Positions 62,755-64,000 of a stretch of 64,000 nt of DNA are shown here, piece by piece. The notes below the pieces were generated by a model, which saw nothing but the letters and a program-made list of their open reading frames with translations, had not been told where the DNA came from and did not search any database. The stretch spans positions 1 through 64,000 of the forward strand of contig JAGBCB010000012.1 of assembly GCA_017938145.1 (NCBI GenBank). Direction: 5' to 3'. The DNA is from Lachnospiraceae bacterium. GTDB lineage: Bacteria; Bacillota; Clostridia; Lachnospirales; Lachnospiraceae. Numbering within the stretch: position 1 is the first letter of the stretch; every line of letters begins with the position of its first letter. The position numbers and the translations under genes are program-made.

Positions 62755-64000
62755 ATGATGAAGAGTTTCTTTAAGAAGCTTTCCCTCGTTATGGCTCTTG
62801 CTATGGTTGTATCCATGATGGCTCCAGCCGCTTCTGCTTTCGCAGCAGCATCCGGTATTGCTCTTCAGGGTACAAAGACCGTTGTTACAGAGTATGACGT
62901 GGAAATCGGAGAAGAAGTAGTAGATTTCTGCTTCCTTGGTGCTCCGGCAGATTGGAAGACAACATTTAAGTGGACTTCCGATAATGAAGAAGTTGCTACA
63001 GTTGATCAGACTGGTTTAGTAACTACACTCAAGGATGGTGTTGCAACCATCACAATCACAGCAGGCGCAGATGCTTCCTATAAGCAGTCTGTAAAGCTTA
63101 CCGTTGGTAAGGGTGAAGTTGACCTTACTGCTTTTGAAGCTGAACAGGTTTCTGATTCCAAGCTTACATTAACATTTGCTGACACAACAATTACAAAAGA
63201 TCAGTTAACTGCTGGTTTAACAACATACTTCTATGTTGGTGACGTAAAGGTTAACTATCCTGTATTTAAGGTTAACGATGTTAAGAATGGTGTTGCGGAA
63301 GTTGAATCCTACGTTCTCTTCACAGACGGCACAACTTACGGCTTCACATTCGGTGAAAAAGCCGCTGAATTTACTGCGGTTATCGGTGAAGTTGCTTATG
63401 TAACAGCTAAGTACGCTTGTGAAGGTACAGATTACAAGGCATACGTTGGTAAGAATACTAAGGTTACTGCTACTCTTTACAATGCACAGGGTTATGATAT
63501 CACTAAGTCTGCACAGGGTTATGTTACTTATGCTCTTGTAACAGAATCTACAAATGGTGATTATTGGCCAGCAGGTGCTACAGGTGAATTTTATTTCAAC
63601 ACTGCAGGTGTTGCTGCACAGGTAAAGGCAACTTACATGACAGGCAAGTACGATGAAATGTACAATCCAATCGCTGGTCCTGATACAACAGTTTCCTTGT
63701 ATTCCGAGAATATGCCTAAGTACGACATCGATCCGTCCCAGGCTCCTGTTGCTACAATCACAACAGGTACTCCTGATTGGAACAAGGCTTCCACAGTTAT
63801 CGCACTCAACGACGATCGTAACTCCAATGGTGTTGAAAAGCTCGTTGTTAAGTTAAAAGATAACAGAGGTAACAAGAATGTTGTTACAAATGTAGCTAAT
63901 GCCAATGGTACATTCACATTTAAGTCCACCAATGACTCCATTCTTTACGTAGCGGCTGATGGTACAATCATGACCAACAAAGCTGGCGATGTAAGCGTAT
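62755..64000 (+). CDS. Secreted BIG2 surface protein, cut by the window end
   Basis: The first 415 codons are present and open to the edge. A signal peptide (~1-30; ending AFAA) is followed by one BIG2 module (~40-115; TSDNEEVATVDQTGLVTT). The beta-rich region clearly parallels 56649 (TYFYVGDVKVNYP, LFTDGTTYGFTFGE, YMTGKYDEMYNPI). Relative to the paralogue, one BIG2 module is missing. Codons favour ACA/GCT and AAG. AAGGAGG precedes ATG 62755; ATG 62758 is equally possible. The 3' end is unseen. Confidence 0.85.
   Translation, partial: MMKSFFKKLSLVMALAMVVSMMAPAASAFAAASGIALQGTKTVVTEYDVEIGEEVVDFCFLGAPADWKTTFKWTSDNEEVATVDQTGLVTTLKDGVATITITAGADASYKQSVKLTVGKGEVDLTAFEAEQVSDSKLTLTFADTTITKDQLTAGLTTYFYVGDVKVNYPVFKVNDVKNGVAEVESYVLFTDGTTYGFTFGEKAAEFTAVIGEVAYVTAKYACEGTDYKAYVGKNTKVTATLYNAQGYDITKSAQGYVTYALVTESTNGDYWPAGATGEFYFNTAGVAAQVKATYMTGKYDEMYNPIAGPDTTVSLYSENMPKYDIDPSQAPVATITTGTPDWNKASTVIALNDDRNSNGVEKLVVKLKDNRGNKNVVTNVANANGTFTFKSTNDSILYVAADGTIMTNKAGDVSV

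Overview
The window looks like chromosomal DNA of a Clostridia-class Firmicute, most probably a Lachnospiraceae relative. The signs are AGGAGG-type ribosome binding sites, sigma-A-type promoters, a Firmicute-style 6S RNA, BIG2/SH3 cell-surface proteins with Thr-Ala-Thr-Pro linkers, and a gut-clostridial type integrative element. No rRNA, CRISPR array or recognisable riboswitch was found. The assignment rests on gene content only; no species is claimed.

Layout. 1-800: non-coding DNA with a 6S RNA (577-764, minus), an array of nine 16-nt-spaced repeats behind it and a terminator. 802-4005: a two-component system and a secreted BIG2 protein. 4119-5764: dapA-dapB (lysine/peptidoglycan precursor). 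5890-14575: a heterodimeric ABC exporter and an oligopeptide-type ABC importer. 14778-17161: a small membrane protein and a GntR(YtrA)-ABC operon with a clear operator/promoter. 17490-20561: PHP phosphoesterase, tgt-yajC and an HPr-like protein lacking the catalytic histidine. 20783-29743: an integrative mobilizable element inserted in the 3' end of tRNA-Trp, bounded by a 26-bp direct repeat and carrying integrase, XRE regulator, zinc-ribbon protein and lipoprotein, a MobA/MobL relaxase with probable oriT, accessory protein, VirD4-type coupling protein and a putative replication initiator. 29897-39276: radA, a small conserved gene, clpC, and two surface proteins (cohesin/cadherin-like, and a 1265-residue SH3-glucosaminidase). 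40092-43020: purM-purN-purD. 43221-44427: a small operon with a Phd/YefM-like antitoxin and a JAMM-domain gene interrupted by an in-frame UGA. 44794-47544: an SSB-like protein and typA. 47613-54926: a Panacea-like HTH protein, an AI-2E-type permease, a zinc ABC transporter, an rRNA-type methyltransferase and an O-antigen-ligase-like protein. 55327-56520: a solitary tyrosine integrase flanked by GGTGTCA repeats. 56649-64000: three related BIG2 surface-protein genes in alternating orientation, the last cut by the window edge.

The most unusual signal is not a gene. At two places (18379-18675 and 44494-44840) the 3' end of a gene (yajC; the ssb-like gene) and its downstream DNA are present again as a diverged mirror image, making quasi-palindromes of about 300-350 bp that fold into long rods. 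A third palindrome of about 445 bp (39440-39885) lies between purD and the glucosaminidase gene. In the ssb case the mirrored codons include silent changes.

Functionally most genes are housekeeping or envelope biology: peptidoglycan precursors, wall hydrolase, surface adhesin-like proteins and metal/peptide import. The integrative element and the solitary integrase are the clearest accessory DNA.
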